DNA of 64,000 nucleotides. Origin: Phenylobacterium koreense (GTDB lineage Bacteria; Pseudomonadota; Alphaproteobacteria; Caulobacterales; Caulobacteraceae). A model generated the notes under the pieces. The model did not search any database and was not told the origin of the DNA. It worked only from the letters and a program-made list of their open reading frames with translations. Numbering within the stretch: position 1 is the first letter of the stretch; every line of letters starts with the position of its first letter. The stretch lies in contig NZ_JBEPLU010000002.1 in NCBI RefSeq assembly GCF_040545335.1, positions 682,001 through 746,000 on the forward strand. Reading direction: 5' to 3'. Of this stretch, positions 35,201 to 42,395 are shown in pieces. A program made the translations under genes and the position numbers.

Positions 35201-35315
35201 GGACCTCCTCGCGCTCTGCGGCGGTCAGGACCCGCGCCCCCAGCAGCGCCGTCACCGCCTCCGTCTCGTCGCGATACTTGGCGGCGGCATCGTCGAGAGC
35301 GGTCCAGGAGGTCAT
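32217..35315 (-). CDS. putA: Bifunctional proline dehydrogenase / P5C dehydrogenase
   Basis: 1032 residues from the ATG at 35315. Converts proline to glutamate with substrate channelling. Proline dehydrogenase barrel: GHGVSVKLSALSPRYE, FTIDAEEADRL, RLVKGAYWDSEIKRAQ, FATHNAHTL and FQRLHGMG. Aldehyde dehydrogenase domain: SPWNFPLAIFTGQIAAALAAGN, ETGGLNGMFVD (catalytic Glu), FGSAGQRCSALRILFLP (catalytic Cys), GEGLSGTGPKAGGP. The N-terminal ribbon-helix-helix DNA-binding domain of enteric PutA is absent, so regulation should fall to the divergent Lrp protein. A longer reading to 35402 overlaps the promoter region. Confidence 0.96.
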   Translation of the reverse strand: MTSWTALDDAAAKYRDETEAVTALLGARVLTAAEREEVRVQAVALVQAARRSARRQGVVESFLQEFSLGTREGLALMCLAEALLRTPDAETRDRLIAEKIGGADWVSHLGQSDSLFVNASTWGLMLTGKMVEVDEEARRDPPSFMARLVERIGEPVVRRAVTQAIGIMGEQFVLGRTIEGALKRAAKEGQVCSFDMLGEGARTEADAARYETAYAAALETVGGRSKGLGPEAGHGVSVKLSALSPRYEASQEARVWDELYPRLRRLALIAARHDINFTIDAEEADRLVISLKLLERLAGERDLNAWTGLGLAVQAYQKRATLTVARVEEIARRSGRRLMVRLVKGAYWDSEIKRAQVGGRPDYPVFTTKAATDLSYLACARAMIAASPHIYAQFATHNAHTLAAVRAMATRAGVKIEFQRLHGMGEALYAAARDLRGEAIVRTYAPVGGHEDLLPYLVRRLLENGANTSFVHALLDERVPAEDVVADPVSVIERAGIGPHPKIPRPADIYGAERRNSRGLDLSVPDEAARLHHAARALSPLRAGPFVEGVARGGGEATAVLSPSEADVAIGQVVEASPADIDAAFAAARAAQPAWDASGGFRRAEVLRAMADALEGDMERLIAICAREAGKTLADGVAEVREAADFCRYYAHLAQTKFAGAETLKGPVGETNTLELRGRGVFVCISPWNFPLAIFTGQIAAALAAGNAVVAKPAEQTPLIATQAVALFHEAGLDPRLLALAPGRGETVGAALTAHPQCDGVAFTGGTDTARAINQTLAGRDGPIIPFIAETGGLNGMFVDTTALKEQVVDDVILSAFGSAGQRCSALRILFLPRDTADGVIETIKGAMDALVIGDPADPATDVGPVIDEEAREALRAHVARLEVEARVLHRLDAPAQGTFFGPVLAEIPSARFLEREVFGPILHVVRYDPARLDEVAGELAGQGYGLTLGVHSRIDAFARQVRELVPAGNVYVNRSIIGAVVGVQPFGGEGLSGTGPKAGGPNSLSRYAIERAVSVNITAQGGDPALLNLSL

Positions 35316-35424
35316 GGCGTTTCGGCCTTCAGATGGGTTGGATATCCGGCGTATCTGATGCGATGTTGAATGTCCTACGGCTCTTGGAAACCAAGAGCGC
35401 ACGACATACGGCAGGGGCAGATCG

Positions 35425-35895
35425 ATGGCGGATCATGTTCAACTGGATGATACTGACCGCCGCCTGCTGCGGGTGCTTCAGCGCGACGGCCGGATCAGTA
35501 ACCTCGATCTGGCCCAACAATGCCACCTCTCGCCGTCGGCCTGCTCCGACCGCCTGAGGCGGCTTCGCGAGCGGGGCGTCATCACCGGCTTCACGGCCCT
35601 GCTGGACCCGCAGGCGATCGGCCGCGCCCTGTTGATCTTCGTCGAGGTCCAGCTCGATCGCACGACAGGCGACACCTTCAGCGACTTCGCAGCGGCCGCC
35701 CAGCGCACGCCCGAGATCCTGGAGTGTCACATGGTGGCCGGGGGCTTCGACTACCTGATCAAGGCCCGGGTCAGCGACATGGAAGCCTACCGCCGCTTCC
35801 TGGGCGAGGTGCTGGTCGCCATGCCAGGCGTGCGCGAGACACGGACCTACGCGGTGCTGGAGGAAGTGAAATCGGTCACCGTCCTGCCGGTCTGA
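35425..35895 (+). CDS. Lrp/AsnC-family regulator divergent from putA (PutR-like)
   Basis: 156 residues. HTH: LDDTDRRLLRVLQRDGRISNLDLAQQCHLSPSACSDRLRRLRERGVITGFTALLD; RAM domain: TPEILECHMVAGGFDYLIKARVSDMEAYRRFL. Its divergent position from putA, with 109 bp between, is the same as known PutR regulators of alphaproteobacteria that activate putA in the presence of proline. Confidence 0.93.
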   Translation: MADHVQLDDTDRRLLRVLQRDGRISNLDLAQQCHLSPSACSDRLRRLRERGVITGFTALLDPQAIGRALLIFVEVQLDRTTGDTFSDFAAAAQRTPEILECHMVAGGFDYLIKARVSDMEAYRRFLGEVLVAMPGVRETRTYAVLEEVKSVTVLPV

Positions 35896-35897
35896 CG

Positions 35898-35928
35898 AAA
35901 AAGCCCGGAGCTTTCGCCCCGGGCTTTT
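35898..35928 (+). terminator. Rho-independent terminator of the Lrp (PutR-like) gene
   Basis: AAAAGCCCGG and CCGGGCTTTT form a perfect 10-bp stem with a 10-base loop, four bases after the stop, ending in a T-run. It can act in both directions and also lies 3' of the reverse-strand tRNA-His. Confidence 0.9.
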
Positions 35929-35941
35929 CTACGTCTGGCAA

Positions 35942-36018
35942 TGGTACCGCCTCCCCGGTTCGAACGGGGGACCTCTAGAGCCACAATCTAGCGCTCTAAC
36001 CAACTGAGCTAAGGCGGC
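35942..36018 (-). tRNA. tRNA-His (GTG)
   Basis: 77-nt cloverleaf with encoded CCA. Acceptor GCCGCCT/AGGCGGT, D-arm AGCTCAGTTGGTTAGAGC, anticodon loop TTGTGGC (GTG), T-arm CCCCG-TTCGAAC-CGGGG. Position -1 is C, not G; the 1:72 pair is G:U and the discriminator is A73, the alphaproteobacterial form of tRNA-His. Confidence 0.96.
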
Positions 36019-36111
36019 GCATTGCGAGGCGGCTCTTCTAGTCGCACCGCGCGGCGCGATCAAGGGCCGAACCTGCGCTCAGCGCTTCGGCCGCAGGTTT
36101 TACACAGGCAA

Positions 36112-36141
36112 AAGAAAAGCCCCGGAGCAGAACTCCGGGGC
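36112..36141 (-). terminator. Rho-independent terminator of exbB-exbD-tonB
   Basis: GCCCCGGAG and CTCCGGGGC form a 9-bp perfect stem with a five-base loop. On the reverse strand it is followed by TTTTCTTTT. It lies 26 bp after the tonB stop. Confidence 0.9.
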
Positions 36142-36167
36142 TGATCTCATTTGGCTTCAGACGAAGC

Positions 36168-36878
36168 TTAGCCCTTCGGCAGCGTGAAGCGGATCGGGAT
36201 CCGCACCGTGCCGCCTTCGACGGGCGCGCCGTCTTGGGTCTTGGGCCGCATCCGGAAGAGCTTGCTCATCCGCATGGCCGCAGAGCCGAAGTCCTGATCG
36301 GCCGGTTCCTCGGAGACGACCTCGCAGTTTTCGAGGGTCCCCTTGGCGGTGACCGAGCAGCTCAGCGTCGCACGTCCCTCGATATTCATCCGCATCGCGC
36401 GATCCGGATAGTAGCGAGCGACGTCCTCGCCCGAGGGACGACGAGCCCAGTCAGGGTTCGTGATCACCGACGGACGCGGCGGAGCCGGAGGAGCCGCCTT
36501 CGGCGGTTCCGGCGCCTCGATCCGCTTCTCGACCGGCGGAACCGGCAGAGGGGGGATCTGCGGAATATCAGCCGGCACGTTCACCGGAGGCCGCGGCTGC
36601 AGCTTCGGCGGAGGCGGCGGCGGAGTGTTCGGCGGCGGCGGCGGGGGCGGCGGAGGCGGCGGCGGAGCGGGCTTGATGATAGCCACGTCCGTCACGTCGT
36701 CCGTGTATTCCCGATACTTCGGCTCGAACTTGGACTTGTACAGGTAGTAACCAAGGGCGGCGTGAACGAGGATGGAGCCAACAATGGCGACAGTGACGCC
36801 AGTGCTGCGCTTCTTCTTCGGTTCATCGAAGATGCTGCGCTCGTGATGTTCCTGGGTAGTGTCGGTGGTTTCAGCCAT
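36168..36878 (-). CDS. tonB: Energy transducer TonB
   Basis: 236 residues. Short cytoplasmic N-terminus, one transmembrane anchor (about 27-46: GVTVAIVGSILVHAALGYYLY), a periplasmic proline-rich spacer with a 12-Pro run (about 73-150), and the C-terminal TonB domain (YYPDRAMRMNIEGRATLSCSVTAKGTLENCEVVSEEP ... RIPIRFTLP). It passes proton-motive energy from ExbB/ExbD to outer-membrane receptors. Third gene of exbB-exbD-tonB. Confidence 0.95.
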   Translation of the reverse strand: MAETTDTTQEHHERSIFDEPKKKRSTGVTVAIVGSILVHAALGYYLYKSKFEPKYREYTDDVTDVAIIKPAPPPPPPPPPPPPNTPPPPPPKLQPRPPVNVPADIPQIPPLPVPPVEKRIEAPEPPKAAPPAPPRPSVITNPDWARRPSGEDVARYYPDRAMRMNIEGRATLSCSVTAKGTLENCEVVSEEPADQDFGSAAMRMSKLFRMRPKTQDGAPVEGGTVRIPIRFTLPKG

Positions 36879-36892
36879 TCGTCACCCCCTTT

Positions 36893-37324
36893 CTAGGACT
36901 TATCTTCGCCGACGAGGGCCACGCTGTAGAAACCGTTGTCTTGAAGCATGTTCATCACGCCCATGAAGTCCCCGTAGAGGACGTCCTTGTCGGCGCGGAT
37001 GAAGATGCGTTCCTTCTCCGGACTACGAGCCCCAATCGTGCTGCGCAGGGTATCTCCGATGTCCGCCAGCTCCACGCGGCTGTCACCGATGTAGATCGAG
37101 CCAGCCGGTTGGATACTGATGTAGACGGGTTTCGGAGGGTTCGTCGAAGGTTTGGCGACGGCGTTCGGAAGAGCAACTTGCACGGTCACGGCGGCCATGG
37201 GCGCCGCAACCATGAAGATGATCAGGAGCACCAACATAACGTCCACGAAGGGCGTCACGTTGATTTCGCTGTTCGCCTCGACCGCGTACCTGCCACCCCC
37301 AGAACCTGAGAGTTTGGCTCCCAT
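36893..37324 (-). CDS. exbD: ExbD/TolR-family biopolymer transport protein
   Basis: 143 residues. N-terminal single membrane helix (NVTPFVDVMLVLLIIFMVAAPM, about 23-44) with the essential Asp28 in TPFVDVMLVLL, then a periplasmic domain (VYISIQPAGSIYIGDSRVELADIGDTLR ... IFIRADKDVLYGDFMGVMNML). It works with ExbB as the proton channel that powers TonB. Five bases separate it from exbB. Confidence 0.95.
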   Translation of the reverse strand: MGAKLSGSGGGRYAVEANSEINVTPFVDVMLVLLIIFMVAAPMAAVTVQVALPNAVAKPSTNPPKPVYISIQPAGSIYIGDSRVELADIGDTLRSTIGARSPEKERIFIRADKDVLYGDFMGVMNMLQDNGFYSVALVGEDKS

Positions 37325-37329
37325 CTGGG

Positions 37330-38250
37330 TTACGCCCCTTTGTCGAGCTGCCGGGAAATGGCGTTCATCAGTTCAGCAACGAAGCCTTCCGTACGCGCGC
37401 CGAAAGCGGAGATGCGGGTCTGGAAGTAGTTGTAGAAGATAACGCTCGGGATAGCGGCGAACAGACCAATACCGGTGGCGAGCAGCGCTTCGGCGATACC
37501 GGGGGCGACGACGGCCAGGTTGGTGGTGTTGGTGTTCGCGATGCCGATGAAGGAGTTCATGATCCCGTAGACGGTGCCGAACAGACCGATGAACGGACCG
37601 GACGAACCGACGGAGGCCAGGAACTGCATGCCGCCCGACAGACGCTTGCCGAGGCTGGCTTGGACCGCGCCGACGGCGGCTTCAGCCCGGTGCAGCGTGG
37701 TTTCGCGGTGGGTGCCGTTCACGGCCAGACCGGCTTGACGCGACAGTTCGATCTCTTGGGTCGCGGCGGCGGCCATGTCGGCCAGCGGGGTCCCGCTGAA
37801 CTCGTCGGACGTGGCGATACGGCCCATTTCGCTAACCGACTTGGCGCCGCGGAAGGCTTCGACGAAACGGTCCGAAGCGCGGTTCAGCGAGCCGAACTCG
37901 AGGAGCTTGGTGACCAGCAGGGTCCAGGAGAGGACCGAGGCCAGCACCAGGCCGATCATGACGACCTTAACGACCGGTTCGGCGTCAAGGAACATCTGCA
38001 TGACGGTCAGCTTGCCGGCATGTTCGATGGTCGCCGGGGCGACGTCTTCACCGGCCGGAGCGGCCGGGGCGGCGGCGTCCGCAGCCGGAGCGGCGGCGTC
38101 GGCGGCCGGAGCGGCAGGAGCCGCAGCGGCGTCAGCGGCGGCCGGAGCAGCCGGAGCGGCGGCGTCCTGAGCAAACGCCGGCGCGCTCACGCTCAGCGCA
38201 ACGGCGCCGAGGAGAGCGATGAAAGGGGTCTTTCGTTTATTGTCGAGCAT
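37330..38250 (-). CDS. exbB: ExbB/MotA/TolQ-family proton channel protein
   Basis: 306 residues. An N-terminal signal peptide (ending SAPAFAQ) is followed by about 45 residues of Ala/Pro/Asp low complexity, then the ExbB core with three membrane segments: VVKVVMIGLVLASVLSWTLLVTKLLEF, FLASVGSSGPFIGLFGTVYGIMNSF and ALLATGIGLFAAIPSVIFYNYFQ. The extended ExbB with a cleaved leader is common in this order. First gene of the TonB energising operon. Confidence 0.94.
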   Translation of the reverse strand: MLDNKRKTPFIALLGAVALSVSAPAFAQDAAAPAAPAAADAAAAPAAPAADAAAPAADAAAPAAPAGEDVAPATIEHAGKLTVMQMFLDAEPVVKVVMIGLVLASVLSWTLLVTKLLEFGSLNRASDRFVEAFRGAKSVSEMGRIATSDEFSGTPLADMAAAATQEIELSRQAGLAVNGTHRETTLHRAEAAVGAVQASLGKRLSGGMQFLASVGSSGPFIGLFGTVYGIMNSFIGIANTNTTNLAVVAPGIAEALLATGIGLFAAIPSVIFYNYFQTRISAFGARTEGFVAELMNAISRQLDKGA

Positions 38251-39083
38251 CTGTCGCCAGTTCCTGATTGGTCTAGCACGTTTTGGACCGAAGGGTCGTC
38301 GCGCGAGAGCGTCTCCTACCCTAACTAAACAAGCCCGTCGCCTCGCCCAGTCGCCTGGACAAGACGCGAGAGCCGCTTCGCTGCGCCCGACCCGTGGCGC
38401 CTATTCCACGACGTGAAACTGGGCGTTCGGATACGGGAGCGATCTCTCCTTCCCCTAAGGGAACTCGAAATCTTACCGCTATGTTAGACGTGCGGCATGG
38501 GTCCTTTGGCAACCCCTATTCCAAGCGTCAAGGGGGCATACTTTCCCCTGAGACATCGCGAAACGCCCCCGCAAGCGAACTATGTTGCGCCGCACAACGC
38601 CCACCCCAAGTAAAGCGGGTCAAATTTCTACTTTTGAGGGAAATTTTATGCTGCAGCGCAGCAAAACTGAACGAACGCTGGTCTTAAAATAACCGGCGTG
38701 GGCCTGACGCTTCGGCACAGTGACGCACGAAATTCATTCAACGCCTCGTCACACAAGCGACATGGGAGCACGAGGACACCGAGTCAATTGGCGCAAAGCG
38801 CCCATGCGACGTTCCGATGAAAAGCGTGTCGTCGGCGCCATGGCCCTAACCTGAGGGCGAAGATGCCCGGCAAAACGACAAAATGGCCACGCTGGGGGCT
38901 CAAATCGCCCCGATACGCCGATAATTCGGATCGCAGCGCGGAATCGAGCGGCCGCTAACAGTTCCGTGCGAAATGGCCGCAGCCTCTATAGGCGCGCCCG
39001 CGAGGCGCCTGGCGCTTAGGCGCCAGAACGCCGCCGGCCGTCAGCTTCCCGCGAACCGTCCACATCCAATTGTCTCGGAAAAA
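38251..39083. other. Gene-free stretch upstream of exbB
   Basis: About 830 bp between exbB and tRNA-Phe without a convincing gene on either strand. Short open frames exist (for example 38394-38687, +), but their composition is not protein-like. The part 38570-38700 is less GC-rich (GGGAAATTTTATGCTG, CTTAAAATAACC) and probably holds the exbB promoter on the reverse strand. A 7-bp hairpin (CTGGCGC/GCGCCAG) at 39009-39026 lies 3' of tRNA-Phe. Confidence 0.6.
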
Positions 39084-39159
39084 TGGTGCCTGGGGGCGGA
39101 TTCGAACCACCGACACGCGGATTTTCAATCCGCTGCTCTACCAACTGAGCTACCCAGGC
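39084..39159 (-). tRNA. tRNA-Phe (GAA)
   Basis: 76-nt cloverleaf with encoded CCA. Acceptor GCCTGGG/CCCAGGC, D-arm AGCTCAGTTGGTAGAGC, anticodon loop TTGAAAA (GAA) closed by CGGAT/ATCCG, T-loop TTCGAAT. A T-run (ATTTTT) follows the CCA on the reverse strand. Confidence 0.96.
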
Positions 39160-39223
39160 GCTGTCCCGTCTGCGCGGGAGCCGCGTCTATAGGGGAGGCT
39201 TCGCGCCCTGTCCAGCGGGCGAT

Positions 39224-39388
39224 TCAGTCTTCCTGATTTCCCTCGTCAGGATCGTCTTCCTCGGCGGCTGGGATCGCATAGCCGCCGGTGAGCCAGCGCT
39301 GCAGATCCACGTCGGCGCAGCGCTTGGAGCAGAATGGCCGGTACTTGGGATCGGCCGGTTTCCCGCATATCGGGCACGGCGCGCTCAT
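39224..39388 (-). CDS. yacG: DNA gyrase inhibitor YacG (zinc-finger protein)
   Basis: 54 residues. The treble-clef zinc finger has four Cys: Cys5 and Cys8 in CPIC, and Cys20 and Cys24 in FCSKRC, followed by ADVDLQRWLTGGYAIP, the standard YacG pattern, and an acidic tail (EEDDPDEGNQED). Its start overlaps the RNase E/G-like stop by ATGA. In E. coli YacG binds GyrB. Confidence 0.95.
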   Translation of the reverse strand: MSAPCPICGKPADPKYRPFCSKRCADVDLQRWLTGGYAIPAAEEDDPDEGNQED

Positions 39389-40422
39389 AGGGCCTTCACC
39401 TCGAATCGTTCCCGCTGGAATCCGGGCGCGGGCTCGATGGCGAACCGGGCGCCGATCTTGTCCGCGAGTCGCTCGGCCAGCGGCGCGGCGGCAGTCGCGA
39501 TCCCGGCGGCGCAGGAGGCCGACAGCCGCGCGCCCGGATAGGCGGCGCCCTCGTTCTCGATCGCGCGGATCAGGCGCAGGGCGACGGTCTGTTCCGAGAG
39601 CGCGCCAGTGCTGTCGCAGAGCACGTCCGAGAGCGGCGGGGTCCGGCGCGGGACGGTCAACTCCATCGTACCGAAACGTCCGACCGGGCCGATCGCAACG
39701 CCGGGATTGTCCGGCGCGAAGGCCGCGCGCGCGGCGGTGAGCAGCGCATTGCCGTCGTGACCACGGCCGACCAGGTCGAAGATCACGATGCCGCCCAGCC
39801 CCTTCAGGCGCAGCAGCCTGGCGCCGGTGGCCAGCGCCGCCAGATTGGCCTGGCGCGTCACGCGCTTGGCGTCATTGCCCTTCCGCTCGCCCAGATCGAC
39901 GTCGATGGCGGTCAGGGCCCGCGTGGGCTCGATGGCGATGTCGCCGCCCCCCGGCAGGCGATGGACGATCTGGAGCGCGTCGGCCTCGGCCTCGTCGGCG
40001 GCCTGGCGCGCTTCCCTGCCCTCGACGATCTCTGCGCCGCGCGCGAATCCCTGCAGCCGCTCGCGCAAGGACGGCGCGGCCTCCAGAAGGCGCGGCGCGC
40101 CGTCCGCCGGGCCGACCGCGCGAACCGTGGCCAGCTTGTCCCGGCGAGGCTCGCTGCGAATCTCGACTTCCAGCGACTGGCCCTCGACCGGGCGCGCATC
40201 CGGCTTGAAGGACAGCAGCGCCTCCACCCCGCCCAGGTCGACGAAGGCCGAGGCGAAGGCCGGCTCCACCTTGCGGACACGCCCCACGTGGCGCGCGCCC
40301 AGCCGGGTCGCGGCGGCCTCGCCGTCGCGCTCGATCAGCAGCCGTTCGGGCAGGCCGTCCAGCATGACGACCCCGCGGCTTTCGCCGATGCCCTGGTCGA
40401 GGAATAGCGTCCGCTCGCTCAT
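39385..40422 (-). CDS. Ribonuclease E/G-family protein, short form
   Basis: 345 residues. Related to the catalytic part of RNase E/G: an S1-like segment (RHVGRVRKVEPAFASAFVDLGGVEALL) and the RNase H/DNase I-like catalytic core with ALTAIDVDLGERKGNDAKRVTRQANLAA and LGGIVIFDLVGRG (the two metal-binding Asp: TAIDVD and IFDLVG). The Zn-link CPxC and C-terminal scaffold of RNase E/G are absent, so it is a compact family member typical of the alphaproteobacterial maf-yacG cluster. It overlaps maf and yacG by four bases each. Confidence 0.9.
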   Translation of the reverse strand: MSERTLFLDQGIGESRGVVMLDGLPERLLIERDGEAAATRLGARHVGRVRKVEPAFASAFVDLGGVEALLSFKPDARPVEGQSLEVEIRSEPRRDKLATVRAVGPADGAPRLLEAAPSLRERLQGFARGAEIVEGREARQAADEAEADALQIVHRLPGGGDIAIEPTRALTAIDVDLGERKGNDAKRVTRQANLAALATGARLLRLKGLGGIVIFDLVGRGHDGNALLTAARAAFAPDNPGVAIGPVGRFGTMELTVPRRTPPLSDVLCDSTGALSEQTVALRLIRAIENEGAAYPGARLSASCAAGIATAAAPLAERLADKIGARFAIEPAPGFQRERFEVKAL

Positions 40423-41009
40423 ATGCGCACAAAGCCCAGGCCGCGCAGGAGGTTCACCGTTTCATAAAGCGGCAGGCCGACCACCGCCGGATAGGAGCCC
40501 TGCAGGGACACCACGAAGGCGCCGGCCTGGCCCTGGATGGCGTACCCGCCGGCCTTGCCCACGCCCTCCCCGCTGGCAAGGTATCCCTCGACCTCGGCAT
40601 GACTGAGCCGCTTGAAGCGCAGGCGGCTCTCGACCAGCCGGCTGGACGCGCGGCCGTCGGGGCCGCAGGCGGCCACGCCGGTCAGCACCCGATGGGCGCG
40701 GCCGGAAAGCAGCTCCAGGCACCGGCGGCCTTCGGCTTCGGTCTCCACCTTGGGAAGGATGCGGGTCCCCACGGCGACCACCGTGTCGGCGGCGAGGACG
40801 AAGTCGTCCGGCCGCGCCCTGGCGACCTCCGCGGCCTTGGCGACCGCGAGGCGCAGCGCCGTCTGGCGCGGAGTCTCGCTCTTTAGGGGGGTCTCGTCGA
40901 TCTCCCCGGCGACGATCTCGTCGGGCGCTAGCGCAATCTGGCGCAGGAGATCCAACCGCCTGGGACTTGCTGAAGCCAGCACCAGGCGCTGAGGCGGCGT
41001 CTTGGCCAA
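40419..41009 (-). CDS. maf: Maf-family nucleotide pyrophosphatase
   Basis: 196 residues. Maf signatures: LVLASASPRRLDLLRQI near the N-terminus, DETPLKSETPRQTALRLAVAKA, the catalytic Asp in LAADTVVAVG, the RCLELLSGRAHRVLTGVA helix and GYAIQGQAGAFV. Hydrolyses non-canonical or canonical NTPs (dTTP/UTP or m7GTP types). Seven bases follow the infA stop, in the infA-maf-RNase-yacG operon. Confidence 0.95.
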   Translation of the reverse strand: MAKTPPQRLVLASASPRRLDLLRQIALAPDEIVAGEIDETPLKSETPRQTALRLAVAKAAEVARARPDDFVLAADTVVAVGTRILPKVETEAEGRRCLELLSGRAHRVLTGVAACGPDGRASSRLVESRLRFKRLSHAEVEGYLASGEGVGKAGGYAIQGQAGAFVVSLQGSYPAVVGLPLYETVNLLRGLGFVRI

Positions 41010-41016
41010 GCGGCTC

Positions 41017-41235
41017 TTATCGGACGCGGAAGGTGATGCGACCCTTGGTCAGGTCGTACGGCGTCATCTCGACCAGGACCTTGTCGCCCGCCGACACGCG
41101 GATGCGGTTCTTGCGCATCTTGCCGGCCGTGTGCGCGATGATTTCGTGGTCGTTCTCGAGCTTCACGCGGAAAGTCGCGTTGGGCAGGACTTCGCTGACC
41201 GTGCCCGGAAACTCCAATAGCTCTTCTTTTGCCAT
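41017..41235 (-). CDS. infA: Translation initiation factor IF-1
   Basis: 72 residues, the exact usual length. One OB-fold: [72 protein letters not shown] (quoted features: [41 protein letters not shown]). It binds the A site of the 30S subunit. First gene of the infA-maf-RNase E/G-yacG unit. Confidence 0.98.
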   Translation of the reverse strand: MAKEELLEFPGTVSEVLPNATFRVKLENDHEIIAHTAGKMRKNRIRVSAGDKVLVEMTPYDLTKGRITFRVR

Positions 41236-41266
41236 GCAGGCTCCCAGTTGGTGTTTCGAATCGTCA

Positions 41267-41292
41267 ACGGCTCGCGCAGCGGCGCGAGCCGT
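41267..41292 (-). promoter_or_regulatory. 11-bp perfect hairpin at the predicted 5' end of the infA mRNA
   Basis: ACGGCTCGCGC (41267-41277) pairs perfectly with GCGCGAGCCGT (41282-41292), loop of four. No T-run follows on the reverse strand, so it is unlikely to be a terminator for the upstream genes. It begins where the transcript from the TATAAT at 41306-41301 should start. Confidence 0.6.
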
Positions 41293-41300
41293 GGTCCATC

Positions 41301-41306
41301 ATTATA
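41301..41306 (-). promoter_or_regulatory. -10 box (TATAAT) of the probable infA promoter
   Basis: A perfect TATAAT on the reverse strand in otherwise GC-rich DNA, 66-71 bp before the infA ATG. The -35 region (TGAGCG, 17-bp spacer) is poor. Confidence 0.6.
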
Positions 41307-41341
41307 ACGCACAGCGCTTTACGCGCTCAGCGCCTCAATAG

Positions 41342-41803
41342 CTAGCGGCGGAAACGTTCGGCGATTCTTTGAGCTAGCTGATCACGCACCTCGCGATAGG
41401 CCGCCAGGCGCGCCTCGCGCGAGCCTTCCGACAGGGTCGGATCGAAGGTCGGCCAATACTCGATCTCCGCGGCACGCCCGCGCGTCAGCTCGACCGCGCG
41501 GTGCTGCGCCTCGGGCGTCAGCGAGATCACCAGGTCGAAGGACGAGTCCTCGAGGTCCTCGAAGGTCTTGGGCTCGTGGGTTTCGAGATCCACCGCCACC
41601 TCGGCCATGACCGCCCGCACGAAGGGATCGGCGCCCTCCGCGTGCTCCCCGGTCTCGCGCTTGAGCCCGCAGCTATCGACATAGACGCGATCGCCGAGCG
41701 CACGCTTGAGAAGCGCCTCGGCCATGGGCGAGCGGACGCGATTGAAATTGCAGGCGAAGAGCACCGCGCCAGGCAGGCGCGGACGGGACGTATCGGCACG
41801 CAC
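41342..41803 (-). CDS. Low-molecular-weight phosphotyrosine phosphatase / arsenate-reductase-like protein
   Basis: 153 residues from a GTG. The P-loop C-x5-R is in LFACNFNRVRSPMAE (Cys18-Arg24) and the general-acid Asp region in PTFDP. Length and fold fit LMW-PTPase; in alphaproteobacteria it is often annotated as arsenate reductase family, but no arsenic genes are nearby. It follows the UPF0262 gene by three bases and so is probably co-transcribed with it. Confidence 0.9.
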   Translation of the reverse strand: MRADTSRPRLPGAVLFACNFNRVRSPMAEALLKRALGDRVYVDSCGLKRETGEHAEGADPFVRAVMAEVAVDLETHEPKTFEDLEDSSFDLVISLTPEAQHRAVELTRGRAAEIEYWPTFDPTLSEGSREARLAAYREVRDQLAQRIAERFRR

Positions 41804-41806
41804 GGA

Positions 41807-42286
41807 TCAGCCTCGCCAGTGCAGCGCGCAGATAAGGGTGAAGAGCCTGCGGGCGGTGTCGAGATCGGTCTCGACCTTGCCCTGCAGCCGGACCCGGAGG
41901 AGTTCCGAAGCCTCGTTGTGCAGGCCGCGCCGGCCCATGTCCAAGGCCTCGATCTGCTGGGGCGAGGAATTCCGGATCGCCTGGTAATAGCTTTCGCAGA
42001 TGAGGAAGTAGTCCTTGATCAGGCCCCGGAAGGGCGACAGCGACAGGATGTGGCGCTTCTCGTAGTTCGGACCTCGGACGTCGAGGACCAGCCGGTTCTC
42101 CATCAGCCCCATGCGCAGGTCATAGGGCCCGCTCTGCGCCCCTTCGGGAACGAAATAGTTCTCCTCCAGCAGGTCGAAGATCGCGATCTGCCGTTCCTGC
42201 TCTTGGTCGCGCGAAACCGCGGCGAGGGAATCCTCGTCGATCTCAACGGACTGCAGGCGATGCTTGTTGCGGTCTTCGTCGGCCAT
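41807..42286 (-). CDS. UPF0262-family protein
   Basis: 159 residues from the ATG at 42286. Strongly conserved in alphaproteobacteria: [100 protein letters not shown]. Function unknown. It is part of the conserved hisD/infA neighbourhood. Confidence 0.94.
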   Translation of the reverse strand: MADEDRNKHRLQSVEIDEDSLAAVSRDQEQERQIAIFDLLEENYFVPEGAQSGPYDLRMGLMENRLVLDVRGPNYEKRHILSLSPFRGLIKDYFLICESYYQAIRNSSPQQIEALDMGRRGLHNEASELLRVRLQGKVETDLDTARRLFTLICALHWRG

Positions 42287-42356
42287 GGGCGCTGCGGTAG
42301 AGGCTTGCCCGAGCTTTATTGCAAACCACCCCCTGACGTCATCCTGCCTCGTGAGG

Positions 42357-42385
42357 AAAAGCGCCCGGCGTGTCGCACCGGGCGC
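42357..42385 (-). terminator. Rho-independent terminator of the SH3-domain gene
   Basis: GCGCCCGG/CCGGGCGC stem (8 bp) with a nine-base loop, followed on the reverse strand by TTTTCC, 10 bp after the stop. Confidence 0.85.
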
Positions 42386-42395
42386 AATCGACGCA

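Noticed and set aside
36600..36680. Tandem CCG-type repeat resembling a microsatellite or CRISPR-like repeat
   Set aside because: It encodes the poly-proline spacer of TonB; no regular spacers are present.
38394..38687. 97-codon forward frame in the exbB upstream region
   Set aside because: No ribosome binding site, mixed composition and no domain; treated as non-coding.
41267..41292. Hairpin as terminator of the UPF0262-phosphatase operon
   Set aside because: No T-run follows in the direction of transcription, and it coincides with the infA transcript start.
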